Shown here in pieces: positions 52,193 to 61,784 of a stretch of 64,000 nucleotides of DNA. The position numbers were made by a program, and so were the translations under genes. The notes below the pieces were generated by a model, which saw only the letters and a list, made by a program, of their open reading frames with translations, was not told where the DNA came from and made no database searches. The DNA comes from Firmicutes bacterium UBA7510 (GTDB lineage Bacteria; Bacillota; Clostridia; Tissierellales; Sedimentibacteraceae). Position 1 is the stretch's first letter, and each line of letters starts with the position of its first letter. The stretch is from the NCBI GenBank assembly GCA_002479485.1, contig DLNM01000050.1, positions 1 through 64,000 of the forward strand, read 5' to 3'.

Positions 52193-53599
52193 TCACTGCT
52201 TTGTATTATGATCAGACCTAGCTATGTCTAAACCACAATACTTCATCAGAATTATCGTTTCTACGTGTGGTGTCATCGGAAACATATCCACACATCTTAC
52301 TTTCTCCACCTTATACCCTGCACTCAAAAATTCTGGTAAATCCTTTGTTAATGATGTTGGTTTACATGATATATAGATGAAGGTTTTTGGGTTGTAGTCT
52401 ATTATTTTCTTTAGCGCTTTTGGATGGATGCCTTCTCTTGGAGGGTCTAGGATTATGATGTCTGGGTTGTTGGCTCCATCTATTTTTGTTAGTTCATCTA
52501 CTTTTTCAAGTACGTCTCCAGCTATGAATGTGCAGTTTTGTATGTTGTTTAGCTTTACATTTTCATTTGCTTTTACTACTGCTTCCTCTACTATTTCTAT
52601 ACCTATAACTTTTTTGGCATTAGTTGAAACTATCTGTCCGATGGTACCTGTGCCTGAGTATAGGTCATATATTACTTTGTCCTTTGTGTCTCCTATGAAG
52701 TCTCTTACTACACTGTATAGCTTTTCAGCTCCTAGTGAGTTTGTTTGAAAGAAGGAAAATGTTGATATATTAAATTTTAAGCCTAAAATTTCTTCTTCGA
52801 TTTTATCTTCACCGTATAGGATTTTAAATTCCTCTGCTTTTACTACATCTGCTATTGAGTCAGTTATTGAATGAGCTATACATCTTATTGTTCCACTCAA
52901 CTTTAATGAATTTAACATGTTTATAAATTCAGTTTCATTAAGTGTTCCCTGTGAGGATGTAACTAAGTTTATCAATATATCCTCTGTTTTTGCACATTTT
53001 CTTACTACTAGATATCTTAAAAATCCTTCCTTTGATATCTTGTGATAAAAAGTTGCATTATTTTCCAGGAAATACTGTAGAGTTTCTGTCAAAATTACTC
53101 TAAAATCCTCGTCTACTATCTGGCAATTATCTACTGTTACTATTTCGTAAAATCTATTTTTCTGATGCATACCTAGTGTAAGTGGTCCGCCTTTTACGGC
53201 ATCACCGAAGGAAAACTCCATCTTATTGCGATAGTTAAGCTCCCTTGGACTTTCTACTATCGGCAGCATTTCATAGTTTGTTGTTACTTCGTCTATAATT
53301 TTTTTAACTTGATTTTGTTTTAAATGAAGCTGCTTTTCATAAGGTATTGTCTGATATAAGCATCCTCCACAAATACCAAAGTGATTACATACTGGCTGTT
53401 TTTCATAATCTGCATTTTTAACTACTTCTACAAGTTTTGCTTCTATTTCATGTTTCTTTATTTTAGATATTTTAGCTTGGATTGTTTGCCCTAGAAGCGC
53501 ATTTTTAACAATAACTGTATAACCTTCATAGTTTGCTATAGCTTTATTAGGGAACAAAACATCTTCTATTGTAATTTCAATTATATCGCCTTTTTTCAT
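52193..53599 (-). CDS. rlmD: RlmD-type 23S rRNA (uracil-C5)-methyltransferase
   Basis: A 468-residue RNA m5U methyltransferase. It has an N-terminal TRAM domain, a 4Fe-4S cluster (CNHFGICGGC plus an upstream Cys), the SAM-binding VIYDLYSGTGTIGQ, then DPPREGIHPKAL and the catalytic-cysteine motif YISCKPTSLTKDLPEF. In Gram-positives this enzyme group methylates U1939 and/or U747 of 23S rRNA, and some members methylate U54 of tRNA-like targets. The exact site is uncertain. ATG 53599 follows AAGGA; the 13-codon longer frame lacks a site. Confidence 0.9.
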   Translation of the reverse strand: MKKGDIIEITIEDVLFPNKAIANYEGYTVIVKNALLGQTIQAKISKIKKHEIEAKLVEVVKNADYEKQPVCNHFGICGGCLYQTIPYEKQLHLKQNQVKKIIDEVTTNYEMLPIVESPRELNYRNKMEFSFGDAVKGGPLTLGMHQKNRFYEIVTVDNCQIVDEDFRVILTETLQYFLENNATFYHKISKEGFLRYLVVRKCAKTEDILINLVTSSQGTLNETEFINMLNSLKLSGTIRCIAHSITDSIADVVKAEEFKILYGEDKIEEEILGLKFNISTFSFFQTNSLGAEKLYSVVRDFIGDTKDKVIYDLYSGTGTIGQIVSTNAKKVIGIEIVEEAVVKANENVKLNNIQNCTFIAGDVLEKVDELTKIDGANNPDIIILDPPREGIHPKALKKIIDYNPKTFIYISCKPTSLTKDLPEFLSAGYKVEKVRCVDMFPMTPHVETIILMKYCGLDIARSDHNTKQ

Positions 53600-53616
53600 T
53601 GATATTCCTTTCAGTA

Positions 53617-53641
53617 AGTGTGAGATGTACTTTCTCACACT
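53617..53641. repeat. AGTGTGAGA hairpin, family member 1
   Basis: AGTGTGAGA/TCTCACACT with a 7-nt loop, followed by two more GTGxxATGTAC...CAC steps to 53680. Related hairpins are at 54225-54249 and 60773-60796. Confidence 0.7.
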
Positions 53642-53678
53642 GTGATATGTACTTCTTCACAATGTGTAATGTACACAC

Positions 53679-54182
53679 TTAATACTCTATATATTCTGGT
53701 CCTTTATTCTCTTCATAATACATAAAATCGTCAATATTGTCTATATCCTCAGATATTTTACTTACTGGCATTTTAACATATTTGGCATATGCTGTAACCG
53801 CAACTTCACCATTGTTTAGTACTATTTCGCCTTCGCCTTCAAATATCTTACGGGAGTTTCTTAATGGTCTAGCTATTACTTTTAATTCTTCATTTAATGG
53901 TACCGGCTTTTTATATTTTAAATTAAGCTCAACAGTTACTCCCCAAGTATCAGGCTCTTCAAGCATCATAGCTCTGCCTATTGTTTCATCCAGAAGTGCT
54001 GCTGAAACGCCACCATGAAGTCTATTTGGGTAGCTTTGGTGCATGTCTTGCGCTGTAAAAATACCAACCAGTTCACCATTTTCTAATTCAAAAAACTTTG
54101 CTTTTAAACCAGCAATATTTTCTGTACCACATACAAAACATTCTTTACTAACATACTGTTTTCTAGCCACTTTATTTTCCAT
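53679..54182 (-). CDS. PaaI-family hotdog thioesterase
   Basis: A 167-residue hotdog-fold thioesterase of the PaaI/YbgC-like group: CFVCGTENIAGLKAKF, then SYPNRLHGGVSAALLDETIG (the HGG motif with the catalytic acid), VTVELNLKYKKPVPLNEEL, and late EGEIVLNNGEVAVTAYAKYV. It probably hydrolyses an acyl-CoA. It may share a transcript with the flavodoxin gene upstream, although a hairpin lies between. Confidence 0.85.
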   Translation of the reverse strand: MENKVARKQYVSKECFVCGTENIAGLKAKFFELENGELVGIFTAQDMHQSYPNRLHGGVSAALLDETIGRAMMLEEPDTWGVTVELNLKYKKPVPLNEELKVIARPLRNSRKIFEGEGEIVLNNGEVAVTAYAKYVKMPVSKISEDIDNIDDFMYYEENKGPEYIEY

Positions 54183-54224
54183 GCCAACCTCCGTTACGCC
54201 ATTTCACTGTATTATAATAATTTT

Positions 54225-54249
54225 AGCGTGAAATATTTTTTTTCACGCT
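54225..54249. repeat. AGCGTGAAA hairpin, family member 2
   Basis: AGCGTGAAA/TTTCACGCT with a 7-nt loop between the flavodoxin stop and the thioesterase start. Confidence 0.7.
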
Positions 54250-54268
54250 ATAGTCTCTTTTAAAAATG

Positions 54269-54850
54269 TTATTTTTGTGTGCACAATATTTCGCATATTT
54301 TATCTATTGCATTTAGGATTTTTTCATCTGGTCTTACATCTCCATTGTCTCCTACATAATGTAGTAATCCATAGGCCGGAAAGCTTACACCCTCTACTAA
54401 ATTACTTGGAATAGGTGTGTTAAACATTCCAAGATGTTGACCAAAAATATTTATTGCATTAAGACACATATCTCCGCCACCCTCTGGTGTTCCTGCACAT
54501 GCAAATGCAAATAATTTTTTGCCGTAGAATTTTGCATCTGTCCAATAATCTGCAAATTCGTCCATAAATGACTTCATTTCAGCTGAAACATTGCCAAAAT
54601 AGGTTGGTGAACCTAAAATTATTGCATCACTATCTAAAAGTTCCTTAAAATCATATAAACTAACAGACATTATTTCGTCCTTATATTTCTTAGCAAATTC
54701 AAATGTATTTGCCAATTTTTCAAAGTCATCATCTCTTACTTTAAATAAATTTACATCTATATTTCTATTTTTTAAACTATCATAAAATGCTTTTGCAATT
54801 AAATAGTTATTTCCACTTACGCTGTGAAAAACTATGGATACTTTTTTCAT
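54269..54850 (-). CDS. Flavodoxin-family protein
   Basis: A 193-residue FMN-binding flavodoxin/NADPH-dependent FMN-reductase-like protein. It starts MKKVSIVFHSVSGNNYLIAK (phosphate loop), then has AIILGSPTYFGNVSAEMKSFMDE and FAFACAGTPEGGGDM. WrbA-like members reduce quinones, others transfer electrons; the role here is unknown. Confidence 0.88.
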   Translation of the reverse strand: MKKVSIVFHSVSGNNYLIAKAFYDSLKNRNIDVNLFKVRDDDFEKLANTFEFAKKYKDEIMSVSLYDFKELLDSDAIILGSPTYFGNVSAEMKSFMDEFADYWTDAKFYGKKLFAFACAGTPEGGGDMCLNAINIFGQHLGMFNTPIPSNLVEGVSFPAYGLLHYVGDNGDVRPDEKILNAIDKICEILCTQK

Positions 54851-54876
54851 GTCCTCTCCTTATTTAATTTGAAGAA

Positions 54877-56583
54877 TTAATTATCTAACTTAGAAATCAA
54901 ATATTTTTCTACTTCTATACCCGCATCTAAATTTAAGACTTCTTCTAAAAGTTCTTCACAATATTTTTTAGAAAGTCCTCTAATAATATGTCTTGCTTTT
55001 AATATTGATGATGGACTCATACTGAACTCATCTAATCCCATACCAAGAAGCAAAGGTATTAGATTTGGCTCTCCTGCCATATCTCCACACATAGCAACTT
55101 TTATGTTTGCGGCATGTGCATTATCTATTACATTTTTTATTAGTCTTATAAGTGCAGGATGGTATTGATTATATAAATGATTGATTTTAGAATTCATTCT
55201 ATCAACTGCAAGTGTATACTGAATTAAATCATTTGTACCTATGCTAAAAAAGTCAACTTCCTTAGCTAGAACATCTGAAATTATAGCTGCTGAAGGAATT
55301 TCAATCATTATACCCAGCTCTATATTATTGTTTATTTTTATACCTTCTGCTATTAATTCTTCCTTAGTTTCAAGATATAGTTTTTTTGCTCCTCTTAACT
55401 CATTAATACTAGATATCATTGGGAAAAGTATTTTAACATTTCCAAATGCACTAGCTCTTAATATAGCTCTTAGTTGAGTTTTAAATATATCAGTATTGTC
55501 TAGGCATAATCTTATTGCTCTATAGCCTAAAAATGGGTTCATTTCTTTTGGTATTTTTAAATATGGTATTTCTTTATCTCCACCAACATCTAGAGTTCTA
55601 ATTACAACGGGCTTATCTCCCATTTTTACAAGTATTTCTTTGTATGCATCAAATTGCTCTTCTTCTGTAGGCAGCTTCGTTCTGCTCATATAAAGAAATT
55701 CACTTCTAAATAGTCCTATAGATTCAGCATCATTTTTTATTGCATATTTTATATCTGATGGCACACCAATATTGGCCTCCAACAACACCTTATGTCCATC
55801 TAAAGTAATTGTATCTAAACCAATTTGTTTGCTTAAGTTGTTTTTTATATCAACTTCTTTTTGCTTTTTTAATTCATAATAATGTTTAGTCTTTTGAGAT
55901 GGATTGATACTTACTTTTCCTGTTGATCCGTCACAAATTATTTCATCGCCATCTTCTACTTTATCGCATATTCCATCTACACCAACTACAGTTGGAATTT
56001 CCATAGTTCTTGCTATTATAGCTGCATGAGAAGTTCTTCCTCCAGTTTCAACTATTATAGCGGCAACCTTATCCTTATCCATTTGGGCTGTATCAGATGG
56101 TGTTAAATCATAAGCTACTATTACAGTACCATCTTCAATATCTGACAGCTTTTTAGTTTTAGCACCTACGATTATTTTAGTTAATCTATACATTATATCT
56201 TTTAAGTCATTAGACCTATCTCTAAGGTATTCATCTTCAATATTTTCAAATAGCCTAATATATCTACTAAGCACCTCATTAAGTGCGAATTCGCAATTTA
56301 TCTTTTCTATTTTAATCTTACTTACTACTTCATCAAATACAGCTTCATCTTCAAGTATCATTTCATGAGCCTTGAATATTTCAGCTTCTTTTTCCCCAAC
56401 ATTTTTTATAGTTATTTCATATATGTTATTGATTTGTTCTTTACATTCTATAATAGCCTTTTTTAATTTTTCAATTTCCAGTGAAGTATCTTCAACTTCT
56501 ATTCGTTCTACTTCAATTTCATTTGGTTCTACCTTAAAAACTTTACCAATTCCTATTCCATGTGATACGCCTAAGCCTTTCAT
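54877..56583 (-). CDS. ptsI: Phosphoenolpyruvate-protein phosphotransferase, Enzyme I
   Basis: A 568-residue PTS Enzyme I of normal length. N-terminal HPr-binding helices come first. The phosphorylated histidine is in GGRTSHAAIIAR (~residue 187), and the PEP-binding RTLDVGGDKEIPY, SIGTNDLIQYTLAVDR and CGDMAGEPNLIPLLLGMG follow. It takes phosphate from PEP and passes it to HPr, starting sugar uptake. No ptsH or sugar permease is nearby, so it acts with partners elsewhere. Confidence 0.95.
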   Translation of the reverse strand: MKGLGVSHGIGIGKVFKVEPNEIEVERIEVEDTSLEIEKLKKAIIECKEQINNIYEITIKNVGEKEAEIFKAHEMILEDEAVFDEVVSKIKIEKINCEFALNEVLSRYIRLFENIEDEYLRDRSNDLKDIMYRLTKIIVGAKTKKLSDIEDGTVIVAYDLTPSDTAQMDKDKVAAIIVETGGRTSHAAIIARTMEIPTVVGVDGICDKVEDGDEIICDGSTGKVSINPSQKTKHYYELKKQKEVDIKNNLSKQIGLDTITLDGHKVLLEANIGVPSDIKYAIKNDAESIGLFRSEFLYMSRTKLPTEEEQFDAYKEILVKMGDKPVVIRTLDVGGDKEIPYLKIPKEMNPFLGYRAIRLCLDNTDIFKTQLRAILRASAFGNVKILFPMISSINELRGAKKLYLETKEELIAEGIKINNNIELGIMIEIPSAAIISDVLAKEVDFFSIGTNDLIQYTLAVDRMNSKINHLYNQYHPALIRLIKNVIDNAHAANIKVAMCGDMAGEPNLIPLLLGMGLDEFSMSPSSILKARHIIRGLSKKYCEELLEEVLNLDAGIEVEKYLISKLDN

Positions 56584-56624
56584 TTTTATCCCCGCTTCTC
56601 AATTTTTTATTGTTAAAAACATGA

Positions 56625-56858
56625 TTAATTTGTAAAAACAATTGGGACTATTTTGACTATAAAATGATTATTATTAAGATTTAAATAGAATTTTTTTAGG
56701 AAAGCGTTTATCATCGCATCTATATCAAAGTGACATGATAAAAGCGAATTTTTTATGAAATGTTGTAATTGAAATGTCTTATATTTTGCTTTTATTATGG
56801 ATTTTGGGTTTATATCATGTTGTGGTGTACACAAGAAAATAAGTAGTTTGTGTATCAT
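56625..56858 (-). CDS. Possible 77-aa small protein upstream of ptsI
   Basis: ATG 56858 has GGAGG 5 nt upstream and opens a 77-codon frame (MIHKLLIFLCTPQHDINPKS...), ending 41 bp before the ptsI start. No family is recognised. The frame holds an imperfect inverted repeat, GCTTTTATCAT / ATGATAAACGC (56706-56749), followed by A/T-rich sequence. It could be a leader peptide or structured leader of ptsI rather than a stable protein. Confidence 0.4.
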   Translation of the reverse strand: MIHKLLIFLCTPQHDINPKSIIKAKYKTFQLQHFIKNSLLSCHFDIDAMINAFLKKFYLNLNNNHFIVKIVPIVFTN

Positions 56859-56931
56859 GATTTCCTCCATAATGTTATTTTATAGGTGTAATTATATTTT
56901 TTTTATTACAATTTGTCAACTAAAATAAAGC

Positions 56932-56976
56932 GGACTAAAGCCCAGTGAACTGAAAGTCCATTGTGGACTTCAGTCC
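56932..56976 (-). terminator. Terminator-like nested hairpin after amidohydrolase gene
   Basis: ACTGAAAGTCCA pairs with TGGACTTCAGT (56949-56974), and the outer GGACT/AGTCC (56932-56936/56972-56976) gives an alternative pairing. On the minus strand the tail is GCTTTATTTTAG. Confidence 0.55.
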
Positions 56977-57013
56977 ATTAATAAGGTTCTTATAATTAAG
57001 ATTAGTATGCCTT

Positions 57014-58180
57014 CTATTTTGATGAATATGCGATTTGTCCGTTTATTATAGTATACATTGTTTTATAATTTACATCAAGCAGTGGATTTCCTTTGAATAC
57101 TACTATATCAGCATCTTTGCCAATTTCTAAACTTCCAACTCTATCAGCTATTCCAACTATTTCAGCTGGATTTATAGTTATTGCTTTCCACGCTTCCTGC
57201 TCATCTAGTCCTGATTTAACTGCAAGTCCTGCGCACATGCTTAAATATTGTAGAGGAATAACTGGTGAATCTGTTATAATTCCAATTTTTAAACCTTTCT
57301 CACATAAAACTTTTGGTGTAGCAAAGGTTAAATTTCTTAATTCGTATTTTGATTTACCACTTAGTGTTGGTCCAACAAACGCAGGCTTACCTTCTTCTGC
57401 AAGCTCATCTGCAATTAAGTGACCTTCAGTGCAGTGCTCTAATGTAATATCTACGTTAAATTCTTTCGCTATTCTTAATGCTGTAAATATATCGTCTGCT
57501 CTATGTGCATGTGCTTTTAGTGGTATTTCTCTTCTTAATACTGGAAGTAAAGCTTCCATTCTCATATCATAATCTGGCTTTTTATCAGGATCTTCTTTTG
57601 AAAGCTCTACATTTTCTAAGTACTGTTTAGCTTCAAATAATGTCTCTCTTAGTATAGCAGCAGTTGCCATGCGTGTTGTAGGAGACTTGTGTTGATCATC
57701 ATATACTCTTTTTGGATTTTCACCAAATGCAATTTTCATTGCTATTGGATCCTTTATTATCATCTTATCTACTCTTTTACCATAAGTTTTCATGGCTAAG
57801 AATGTTCCACCAATAACATTAGCACTTCCAGGACCTGTAACTGCGGTTGTTACTCCTCCCTCAATTGCTTCCTCAAAAGCAACACACATTGGATTAATAG
57901 AATCTATAGCTCTTAAATGTGGAGTTACTGGTTCTACAGCCTCATTACCGTCATCACCTTCAAACCCTATTCCTTCTTCCCACATACCTATATGGCAATG
58001 TCCATCTATAAATCCAGGTGAAACTATGCAACCATTAGCATCAATTACTTCTACGTCTTTTGGTGCTTCTACAGTTTTACCTATTGCTTTGATTTTGCCA
58101 TTTTCTACCAATATTTGCCCATTCTCTATGTCACCTTCTTTAGACATAGTCTTTATGTATCCATTTTTTATAAGTATCAT
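57014..58180 (-). CDS. Amidohydrolase-superfamily protein (imidazolonepropionase-like)
   Basis: A 388-residue metal-dependent hydrolase: N-terminal composite-domain strands (ILIKNGYIKTMSKEGDIENG), first metal motif IVSPGFIDGHCHIGMWEEG, HAHRADDIFTALRIAKEF and ITLEHCTEGH with further ligand histidines, ITDSPVIPL for the late aspartate, and IGSLEIGKDADIVVFKGNPL near the end. This type is often annotated as amidohydrolase of unknown substrate. The ATG at 58180 has GGAGGAG upstream; the longer frame lacks a site. Confidence 0.87.
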   Translation of the reverse strand: MILIKNGYIKTMSKEGDIENGQILVENGKIKAIGKTVEAPKDVEVIDANGCIVSPGFIDGHCHIGMWEEGIGFEGDDGNEAVEPVTPHLRAIDSINPMCVAFEEAIEGGVTTAVTGPGSANVIGGTFLAMKTYGKRVDKMIIKDPIAMKIAFGENPKRVYDDQHKSPTTRMATAAILRETLFEAKQYLENVELSKEDPDKKPDYDMRMEALLPVLRREIPLKAHAHRADDIFTALRIAKEFNVDITLEHCTEGHLIADELAEEGKPAFVGPTLSGKSKYELRNLTFATPKVLCEKGLKIGIITDSPVIPLQYLSMCAGLAVKSGLDEQEAWKAITINPAEIVGIADRVGSLEIGKDADIVVFKGNPLLDVNYKTMYTIINGQIAYSSK

Positions 58181-58341
58181 ATAACTCCTCCAATACATTA
58201 CCATAGTCTCGACTACTTCGAGCCATTTTAAATATGCTACGCATATTATATCATAAGTATATTCATAGCGCAAAAAAACTTTGCATTTATCATATATTAA
58301 AATGCAAAGTCTAATTATTCTAACAACATTTTTAAGATAAA

Positions 58342-59241
58342 TTAAATTATTGTTGGCATATTTCCTATAATTAAAAAATTAATTGTACCAAAACTAAATC
58401 TAATTGGAATACAAAATGCATTTCTTACCTTAGTTAATTTTTTATTGAAATCAATAACCTGTGGTGTCAATTCTAACTCCATTCTATTAGCGTTTGACAT
58501 ATTTACGCAAAATATTCCGTTATTAAGATTCATAAATTCACTTACTGATGCCTTTACATAATCATCATTTTCTGTATATTCTTCTTGACTAAATCTAGAA
58601 GCAAATTTTATAAATGTATCATCATCACATTCAAAAGCTGTATAAATGTTAAATTCACCTTCTATTGTCTGAGAAGTGAAATTTTTACATTCAAACTCCT
58701 CAAATACAATTGATTTTAGTGGTGTAAAATCATCTCCAACAAATCTAACTATATTTTTAAATAGTAAGGATACATACTCAGTATATAATGCAGCATCTTC
58801 AAAAGAATCAAAATCATAGAAATCCTCTATAATTTCTAGCATTTTTTCATTCTGTGACAATGTAAAGTCTGTGTCTTTTATCTTATGATCTTTTTTGTAA
58901 TTTTCTATAGCATTCTGAAACTGGTCATTAGTCATATAACTCTTATCTACAAGTGCCTGACCTAATAAAAGATATCCAGATTTTTGAGATTTTAAAAGTT
59001 CATCTACCTGATCATCTGTCAAATATCCCATTTCTATTGCAATAGCTCCAAACCTTTTATCTATTTTGGATTGCATTTTATGGACTTTATCGACTTGACT
59101 TGCAGTCATATATCCAGCATTTATAGCAAGAACACCTAATTTTAATTTAACTGTCTTTTGAAGCTCTAATGCCTCAACTAATTGACTGATTGTAACATAC
59201 TCGTTATTTAATAGATAATTACCGAAAAACTGTGTAAACAT
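58342..59241 (-). CDS. Protein with MshEN-like repeats and CheX-like C-terminal domain
   Basis: A 299-residue protein. Residues ~1-130 carry three helix-turn repeats (YVTISQLVEALELQK, YMTASQVDKVHKMQ, YLTDDQVDELLKSQ, YMTNDQFQNAIENY), like the N-terminal modules of type II secretion/MshE ATPases, a fold known to bind c-di-GMP in MshE. Residues ~140-299 resemble the CheX/CheC phosphatase fold. It lies 3 bp after a CheY-like gene, so it may dephosphorylate that regulator. I am unsure whether catalytic Glu/Asn residues are kept. Confidence 0.65.
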   Translation of the reverse strand: MFTQFFGNYLLNNEYVTISQLVEALELQKTVKLKLGVLAINAGYMTASQVDKVHKMQSKIDKRFGAIAIEMGYLTDDQVDELLKSQKSGYLLLGQALVDKSYMTNDQFQNAIENYKKDHKIKDTDFTLSQNEKMLEIIEDFYDFDSFEDAALYTEYVSLLFKNIVRFVGDDFTPLKSIVFEEFECKNFTSQTIEGEFNIYTAFECDDDTFIKFASRFSQEEYTENDDYVKASVSEFMNLNNGIFCVNMSNANRMELELTPQVIDFNKKLTKVRNAFCIPIRFSFGTINFLIIGNMPTII

Positions 59242-59244
59242 TAC

Positions 59245-59628
59245 CTATTCACCATCCTTTATTACCTTTTCTATGATTCTCTTTATATGATCTTCAGAAA
59301 TTGGTTTTTGAAGAAAATCATAGGCACCCGCCTCTATTGCTAATTTCAAATAATTTTGTGTAACTGCAGATGATGCAATAACAACTTTTGCTCTAGAATT
59401 AAAATTAGTTATTTCTTTCAATGCTTCAATTCCTGATTTTACAGGCATAATAATATCCATAAATACTAAATCTGGGTCATGCTCTTTATACATATTTACA
59501 GCATCTTGGCCATTTGAAGCATTAAATATATTTATGCATCCCATTGATGTTAACATGTTGCTAAACTGCTTTCTAACTAAAATAGAATCATCACATATAA
59601 GTACATTTAAATTACTAATAACCATCAT
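59245..59628 (-). CDS. CheY-like single-domain response regulator
   Basis: A 127-residue receiver domain: acidic pair in VLICDDSILVRK, phospho-acceptor Asp in DLVFMDIIMPVKSGIEAL, switch Ser/Thr in VVIASSAVTQN and lysine in FLQKPISEDH. No output domain. It is co-transcribed with the CheX-like gene (3-bp gap). The ribosome binding site is weak, and the second ATG is equally possible as start. Confidence 0.88.
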   Translation of the reverse strand: MMVISNLNVLICDDSILVRKQFSNMLTSMGCINIFNASNGQDAVNMYKEHDPDLVFMDIIMPVKSGIEALKEITNFNSRAKVVIASSAVTQNYLKLAIEAGAYDFLQKPISEDHIKRIIEKVIKDGE

Positions 59629-59745
59629 CGAATACCAACCGTTCTTTAATATTATAATGAGTTCGTTACTTTGTAATTATTTTATACTTTTTATCCATTA
59701 TTTGCAAGTTTTTTGTAAAAATTAATGAAATTTTAGTTATTTTAC

Positions 59746-60756
59746 TTATTTATCGTCAGAAATTAATACTTCCGCGATTTGAACAGCATTTGTTGCTGCT
59801 CCCTTTCTTATTTGATCGCCGCTACACCATAGGGATAATGAATTGTCACAACTTATATCTTTTCTAATTCTACCAACGAAAATCAAATCTTGATCTGCTG
59901 TATAAAGCGGCATTGGATATTGTTTATTTTGAGGATCATCTATTAATTTGACTCCGCTTGCATTTTTAAGAAGCTCTCTAGCTTTTTCAGGAGTTATTTC
60001 ATTTTCAGTTTCAATTGTTATTGATTCCGAATGACTCCTATAAACAGGAACTCTAACACATGTGCAATTTACCTTCAAATCATTATTATGAAGTATTTTT
60101 CTACCTTCATTTTGCAATTTCATTTCCTCTTGTGAGTATCCAATTTCATCAAAATCTCCAATTTGAGGAATTAAATTATAGGCTATTTGATATGGAAATG
60201 CACTTGTTATAACTTCTTTATCGTTTATAATATCTTTAACCTGATCATTTAATTCTGATATTCCTTTGCTCCCCGCTCCTGAAACAGCTTGATATGTTGA
60301 TACAATCATCCTTTTAACCTTAGAATACTTATTTAATTCATTAATAGCTACTAAGGCTATAATTGTTGAACAGTTAGGATTTGCTATTATTCCTTTATGC
60401 TTTTTTACATCCTCTTTATTTATTTCTGGCACTACCAAAGGTACATCATCGTTTAATCTATAAGCACTGCTATTATCTATAACAACAGCACCAGCTTCTA
60501 CAGCCCATGGCAAAAACTTTTTACTTAAACTATTGCCAACAGCACTTAAAACTATATCTATGTTTTCAAATGAATTTTCCTTAGCTTCTTGCACTACTAT
60601 TGTATCGTTACAAAACTGTATTTTTTCACCTACACTTTTTTCACTCGCAAGTAATCTTAGCTCATTTATCGGAAATTTTCTCTCCTCTAATACCTTTATC
60701 ATTTCTCTTCCTACGGCTCCAGTTGCGCCTAATACTGCTACATTATACTTTTTCAT
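59746..60756 (-). CDS. asd: Aspartate-semialdehyde dehydrogenase
   Basis: A 336-residue NADP-dependent enzyme converting aspartyl phosphate to aspartate semialdehyde. It has NVAVLGATGAVGREM (NADP loop), PNCSTIIAL with the catalytic cysteine, TYQAVSGAGSKGISEL and RVPVYRSHSESI with the catalytic histidine. It follows lysC on the same strand and is probably under the same SAM riboswitch. ATG 60756 has GGAGG 5 nt upstream. Confidence 0.93.
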   Translation of the reverse strand: MKKYNVAVLGATGAVGREMIKVLEERKFPINELRLLASEKSVGEKIQFCNDTIVVQEAKENSFENIDIVLSAVGNSLSKKFLPWAVEAGAVVIDNSSAYRLNDDVPLVVPEINKEDVKKHKGIIANPNCSTIIALVAINELNKYSKVKRMIVSTYQAVSGAGSKGISELNDQVKDIINDKEVITSAFPYQIAYNLIPQIGDFDEIGYSQEEMKLQNEGRKILHNNDLKVNCTCVRVPVYRSHSESITIETENEITPEKARELLKNASGVKLIDDPQNKQYPMPLYTADQDLIFVGRIRKDISCDNSLSLWCSGDQIRKGAATNAVQIAEVLISDDK

Positions 60757-60772
60757 AATTTCCTCCATAAAA

Positions 60773-60796
60773 AGTGTGAAATGCTTTTTTCACACT
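60773..60796. repeat. AGTGTGAAA hairpin, family member 3
   Basis: AGTGTGAAA/TTTCACACT with a 6-nt loop overlaps the lysC stop codon between lysC and asd. It may trim or pause the lysC-asd transcript. Confidence 0.7.
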
Positions 60797-61784
60797 ATAT
60801 ACTAAATAAACTCTTATGCAAAATTTGTACAGTTTCAATACTTTTGTTTTCATTAACGCAAAACCCTACATGATTATGAGATAGTTCAAAATCTTCATAA
60901 TTTATATTGTTATATGAAATTATGTCTTTTATTTTATTTAATAATGGTATATCTATATTATTGCCTACCAAGCTTATTTGTGACATAAATTTACGATTTT
61001 GTAATGTTATTGACTGTATTTCAGAGTTATTTTTGTTATAGTCCTGAACACAGGTGCCCTCAGAGGAACTAAAGGTCGACTTAATATATAGCTTGACATT
61101 TTTATTTTGTTCGGCAATTATAACTGCTCTTGGATGAACTACTTTAGCACCTCTATCTGATAATAGCATACATGTTTTATATCCAATGCTTTTGATAAGC
61201 TTAGTACCCTCAATAAGATTAGGATCAGCAGTCATTACTCCATCAACATCAGTATAAATATCAACCTTCTTAGCACTTAATGCATTGCCTATTATCACAG
61301 CTGATATATCGCTTCCTCCTCTGCCTAAGGTTGTTATTTCACCATCAATAGTTGCCCCTTGTGAGCCCGCGATTATTGGAATAAATCCATCTTCTAAACA
61401 CTTAATTATTTTTTTTGTATCTACTGTCACTACCTCAGCATCGAAATAGTTATTGTTAGTTATTATACCAGCCTGTTGCCCCGTAAGACTAATTGCCCTA
61501 TATCCCCTACTTGTTAAGGTTGAAGCTATTAGTGATGCAGAAATAATTTCTCCACAGGAATATATTGCATCTAGCTCTCTTTTAGATACACTTGTATTTT
61601 TATTTTTAATAATATTTAGAAGTGTATCTGTTGCATATGGGTCACCATCTCTTCCCATAGCTGATACTACTACGACTAAATTTTTATTTTTTTCCCTAGC
61701 ATTAATTATTTTTTTGTAAACACATTCTCTTGCATTTTCTGTTGCCACAGATGTTCCACCAAATTTTTGAACATAAATTTCCAT
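60795..61784 (-). CDS. lysC: Aspartate kinase, short form
   Basis: A 329-residue aspartokinase that phosphorylates L-aspartate, the first step to Lys/Thr/Met. VQKFGGTSVAT opens the kinase domain, with VVVVSAMGR, GGSDISAVIIGNALSAKKVDIYTDVDGVMTADP following. Typical enzymes are ~400 residues with two ACT domains; here only ~80 residues follow the kinase part, so the regulatory region is reduced. Control appears to be mainly by a SAM-I riboswitch. The ATG sits directly after the riboswitch terminator U-tract, and its GAGGAGG ribosome binding site lies inside the terminator stem. Confidence 0.92.
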   Translation of the reverse strand: MEIYVQKFGGTSVATENARECVYKKIINAREKNKNLVVVVSAMGRDGDPYATDTLLNIIKNKNTSVSKRELDAIYSCGEIISASLIASTLTSRGYRAISLTGQQAGIITNNNYFDAEVVTVDTKKIIKCLEDGFIPIIAGSQGATIDGEITTLGRGGSDISAVIIGNALSAKKVDIYTDVDGVMTADPNLIEGTKLIKSIGYKTCMLLSDRGAKVVHPRAVIIAEQNKNVKLYIKSTFSSSEGTCVQDYNKNNSEIQSITLQNRKFMSQISLVGNNIDIPLLNKIKDIISYNNINYEDFELSHNHVGFCVNENKSIETVQILHKSLFSI

